From: Pempheris klunzingeri
Taxonomy: Eukaryota; Chordata; Actinopteri; Acropomatiformes; Pempheridae
Length of the DNA: 64,000 bases
Direction: 5' to 3'
NCBI RefSeq assembly: GCF_042242105.1
Contig: NC_092031.1
Location: forward strand, 4,486,175 to 4,550,174
In this document: positions 61,201 through 64,000 of the stretch, in pieces
Layout: each line of letters opens with the position of its first letter
Position numbering within the stretch: the first letter of the stretch is position 1
The notes under the pieces: model-generated
Seen by the model: the letters and a program-made list of their open reading frames with translations, nothing else
Database searches by the model: none
Told to the model about the DNA's origin: nothing
Made by a program: the position numbers and the translations under genes

Positions 61201-63388
61201 GACTTACATACACAGATTTAAAGTGACTGCTGCTGTAACTGTGTCACAATGTCACTCTCTTGTCTGTTCAGTGCCTCTTATCATCCAGAGGCCCCGCTTC
61301 TTCGGTGTGACGGCCAAGCATCTTTCCATGGCCTTTTACTGTGAGCCCTCGAAGAAACACCTGCCAAACAGTGTGGAGTGGTACAAGGCTGCTGAGTACA
61401 ACACGGAAAAAATCAAGATAGTGGAAGACACGAAGTTCGCTATGAGGAATCAGACCAGTGGCTCCTTTCTCCTCATCACACATGATCTGCAAATAAAAGA
61501 CAGCGGCGTGTATTTCTGCAAGATAAACGGCAGCTGGGGTCCTGGGAGTGAACTCCGAGTTGCCAGTAAGTGTCTGGGACATTACGCGTCTCCTGCAGGC
61601 CTACAGCCACGTGGACATGATGTGTAATGTTACTTTGAGTGCTCATTTGTTGAGGTCTGTACACGTTTGAAAACACCCATCTTCCCTCCTGTAGGACGCA
61701 TTAACTCTTCCAAGGCACTGCACAGGACCAAGATGAAGGATGGTCTCATGGTCTTCCAGGGCCTGCTGTTGGCTCTGTGCATCGCTGGTCTGGCGCTGCG
61801 CAAACAAACACTGGTGAGGAACAAGATGAACAAAACCCAAGTCTGTGCTTCGCCAGATTGTACGACTGAGTTTAGTGCAGGACTTGACGATATTATTTAA
61901 TATTCAAATTGAATGTCTAGATAAACTAAAAATCAAGCAGGACAAGAAGAAGAGACAGACTTTTATCTGCTTTTTAGAAACAAATAGGTAAAAGATCTGA
62001 TAATATGATCTAATATAACTAACAGGTCACAGCCAAAACACCTACCTGCATTTGGCTGCTGGTTTGCATGCACAGTTTTAACTACGGCAACAACTAATGC
62101 TCATGTTCATCAATCTGTCAGTGATACTTCTGATTTGTCAATTAATTGCATTCACATTCACATTGTTTTGTCTGACCAGCAGCCCAAAGCTGTTTTACAG
62201 TTTATCAAAAAGAAGAAAAGGGGAGAAAAGCAGCAAATCTAATTTTTCTCTTTCATCTCTTATTTCTTTTTTTCTTCACAGTCGGAAAAGATGGACAGCG
62301 AATATGAGGAGCCAGAAACTGATCACATCTATGAGGTTTGTGGGGGATATCTTTATGTTTTTGCAGTAATTCCCTCCTCAGTCATTTCTTGTCATAAGTT
62401 TTAAATTAGACACATCACAGCTGTGTGTTTTTACATAAAAATACACGTGCAGGACACATAATCTCTGCGCACCAGTGAACTCAGAACCACAATTTTATCT
62501 TGTTCTGTCAATGCAGCTCAGGGTTTGTTTGGTTTTTTTTATTCATGAACACGGCTTCCACATTTGGCTATGTGGAAGTACCTCTAGTTTGCTTTTTAAC
62601 AGCAGAATAAGAGCACAATAACTTTGGAAAGTAGCATTAAAATAGATTTTATTGCCATAGTTTGTTTTTTTTGTAAACATCACATTGGAAGAAGGAACCT
62701 AAATACAAGGACCTATAAAGTGGGAGAGTCAAGGGAAATAAGTTGTGGTAAAATGTTATATAATGACAGAGTGTAAATGGCTTCAGACCACAAAACTACA
62801 GAGGGTAGATTTACTGTAGCTGTTTGACTTATTGTAAAAAGTAGCAGCATTTCGAAGCTATCATCGATCTACACACTTCTGTGGAGACTTAAGGCGTTGC
62901 AGCTGTACAGCCTTTTTGTAAGGAACGTGTTCTTCAAATGACACCTTAAATGTTGCTGGAAAGTTGCAGTAGAGCCAAATAAATATGGACTTGATGTGCT
63001 GAGGTGGGATAGTTGGTTAATTATGAGCACAGGTGCTTTGTGGATTATTCCTAAACTCTGAGATCCATTTCTCAAGGCCATAGCAGTCAAGAGATATCAA
63101 TACAAAAAACATGTCAGATATTTAAATGTCAAATTCTTTTTTTACTTTATCTTTGAGTCGTGTCTGAATCACTGACTATGCAAATTAAAGCTGCACCGAC
63201 GTGCCCAAACAAAGGCATTAACTGCACTTTAACTGGGACTCCTCAAAGCCATGCACATATACAGTACACGCTTAAACCGACTGACTCTTGTCCTTCAGGG
63301 CCTGACGATTGAGACGTGTGGAGGAGGTCTGTATGAGGAACTGTCCGTGTACGCCCAGGCTGATGGAGCGGAGGCCCCGTGGGAGTGA
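58300..63388 (+). CDS. cd79b: B-cell antigen receptor complex-associated protein beta chain (CD79b)
   Basis: Five exons (58300-58351, 61272-61565, 61695-61813, 62282-62335, 63299-63388) join in frame to 202 residues (human 229). Exon 1 encodes a signal peptide (MHWWLAGCCGLALIHIS); it is the least certain exon because it lies 2.9 kb away, but phase and hydrophobicity fit. Exon 2 is one Ig domain with the cysteine pair in AFYCEPS and GVYFCKI, the core Trp in VEWYK, and sequons NQT and NGS. Exon 3 has the membrane segment (LMVFQGLLLALCIAGLAL) preceded by KDG, as in human. Exons 4-5 carry the ITAM, YEGL...YEEL. It pairs with CD79a to signal from surface immunoglobulin. Position next to scn4a matches mammals. 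Confidence 0.88.
58352..61271 (+). other. cd79b: cd79b intron 1
   Basis: 2.9 kb without a needed exon. It holds AT-rich low-complexity sequence at 58685-58725, an inverted-repeat element at 60323-60706, and an octamer ATTTGCAT at 60889-60896. A minus-strand open frame at 59289-59474 has protein-like composition (VELTENEFEEFSSRDALK), but I cannot name it. Confidence 0.5.
60323..60706. mobile_element. MITE with 22-bp perfect terminal inverted repeats
   Basis: The 22 bases at 60330-60351 (GTTCACATGG...GGCAGAC) are the exact reverse complement of 60678-60699. Beyond them, GGCCGC on the left and CAGC on the right extend imperfectly. The ~384-bp unit has no coding potential. Superfamily is uncertain (hAT- or Harbinger-like ends are possible). 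Confidence 0.7.
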
Positions 63389-64000
63389 GACTGAACTACT
63401 TCTGAACTAGCTCTACAACCTCACATTAACTAACAACTTACAAGTTGTTGATTGCAAATTCGAAATCATATGTTGTCTTGGGTGGCCTGCTCTGATGTGG
63501 AATTATGTATTTTTCTTCCAGTAAAAAGCATAATGTGTTCATAAATGTGAACAGCATACTTGTTCTAAAATGCTTGCTATATGTAACGATGATTTTAGAC
63601 TATTTAGTGAGACTAGATTGAATTAATCAAATGTGATTTGAAGTCCACTCAGCTCAGCTCACATTTTTGGTGCTTCGAGATAATTTTTGGTTTTCTGTTT
63701 TTTACCATAAAAAGTGTTTGTGTGTTTGATTCCGTAATGACTTCTCCAGCGTGTTAGTTGGATTATTTAAGAACATGTTCATCACAAATGTTTGTGAGAG
63801 AAAATGTTACAGATGTGCTCTGATGCACCAGAGCCAGAGGACCTTCCTTCCTGTTGTTTGACTAAATTGAAAAATGTGTGTGCTTCTTCTTTATGTACAG
63901 GAATAAACAGAATAAAAACAGTTTCCTTTTGCTGGAGATTTTTTTTTTATTATTTTCAGGTATTCAGGTAAAATAAATGCATAAATAAAGACGTTGATCA
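63389..64000 (+). other. cd79b: cd79b 3' UTR and downstream flank
   Basis: No further exon is visible. AATAAA at 63902-63907 (GGAATAAACAG, with a second one at 63911) is a likely poly(A) signal, about 515 bases after the stop. Confidence 0.55.
63902..63907 (+). terminator. cd79b: Probable poly(A) signal of cd79b
   Basis: AATAAA followed by AATAAAAAC and, 30-50 bases on, a T-rich stretch. Confidence 0.6.

Overview
The window is vertebrate nuclear DNA from a ray-finned (teleost) fish. The evidence is multi-exon genes with GT-AG introns, a 26-exon muscle sodium channel, an intron-containing type I interferon of the fish kind, AT-rich intergenic DNA and many remnants of fish-type mobile elements. 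The two-cysteine, five-exon interferon suggests a percomorph, but that is inference.

Layout. On the minus strand: klhdc1 (about 384-6291, its 3' end lies beyond base 1) and plekhm1 (9843-18351, complete, 11 coding exons). On the plus strand: a complete type I interferon gene (21375-22416), a Tc1-like transposase remnant, and a truncated second interferon copy (23545-24048). On the minus strand: a DPY30-domain gene of the DYDC family (24136-27939) with a long acidic tail built from phase-0 exons. On the plus strand: scn4a (36995-53742, all 26 coding exons) and cd79b (58300-63388). Intergenic stretches and large introns hold dispersed repeats, microsatellites and non-autonomous DNA transposons, two of them flanked by TTAA.

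How the genes relate. The order type I IFN / SCN4A / CD79B fits the known linkage of fish interferon genes to this neighbourhood. CD79B also sits beside SCN4A in mammals. The genes are functionally independent: ubiquitin-ligase substrate receptor, late endosome/autophagosome adaptor, antiviral cytokine, cilium/sperm-type DPY30-domain protein, muscle excitability and B-cell receptor signalling. No prokaryotic-type operon, CRISPR array or intact viral element was seen.

Most notable observations: the 5'- and 3'-truncated interferon duplicate with an in-frame 57-base exon-3 deletion, lying 87 bases from the stop of the convergent dydc gene; a perfect RFX X-box about 0.32 kb upstream of the dydc start; a minor-class scn4a intron that appears to end AA instead of AC, plus the known AT-AC II intron; TTAA-flanked inverted-repeat transposons; a 22-bp perfect terminal inverted repeat element in cd79b intron 1; and a CD79b without the extracellular interchain cysteine position.
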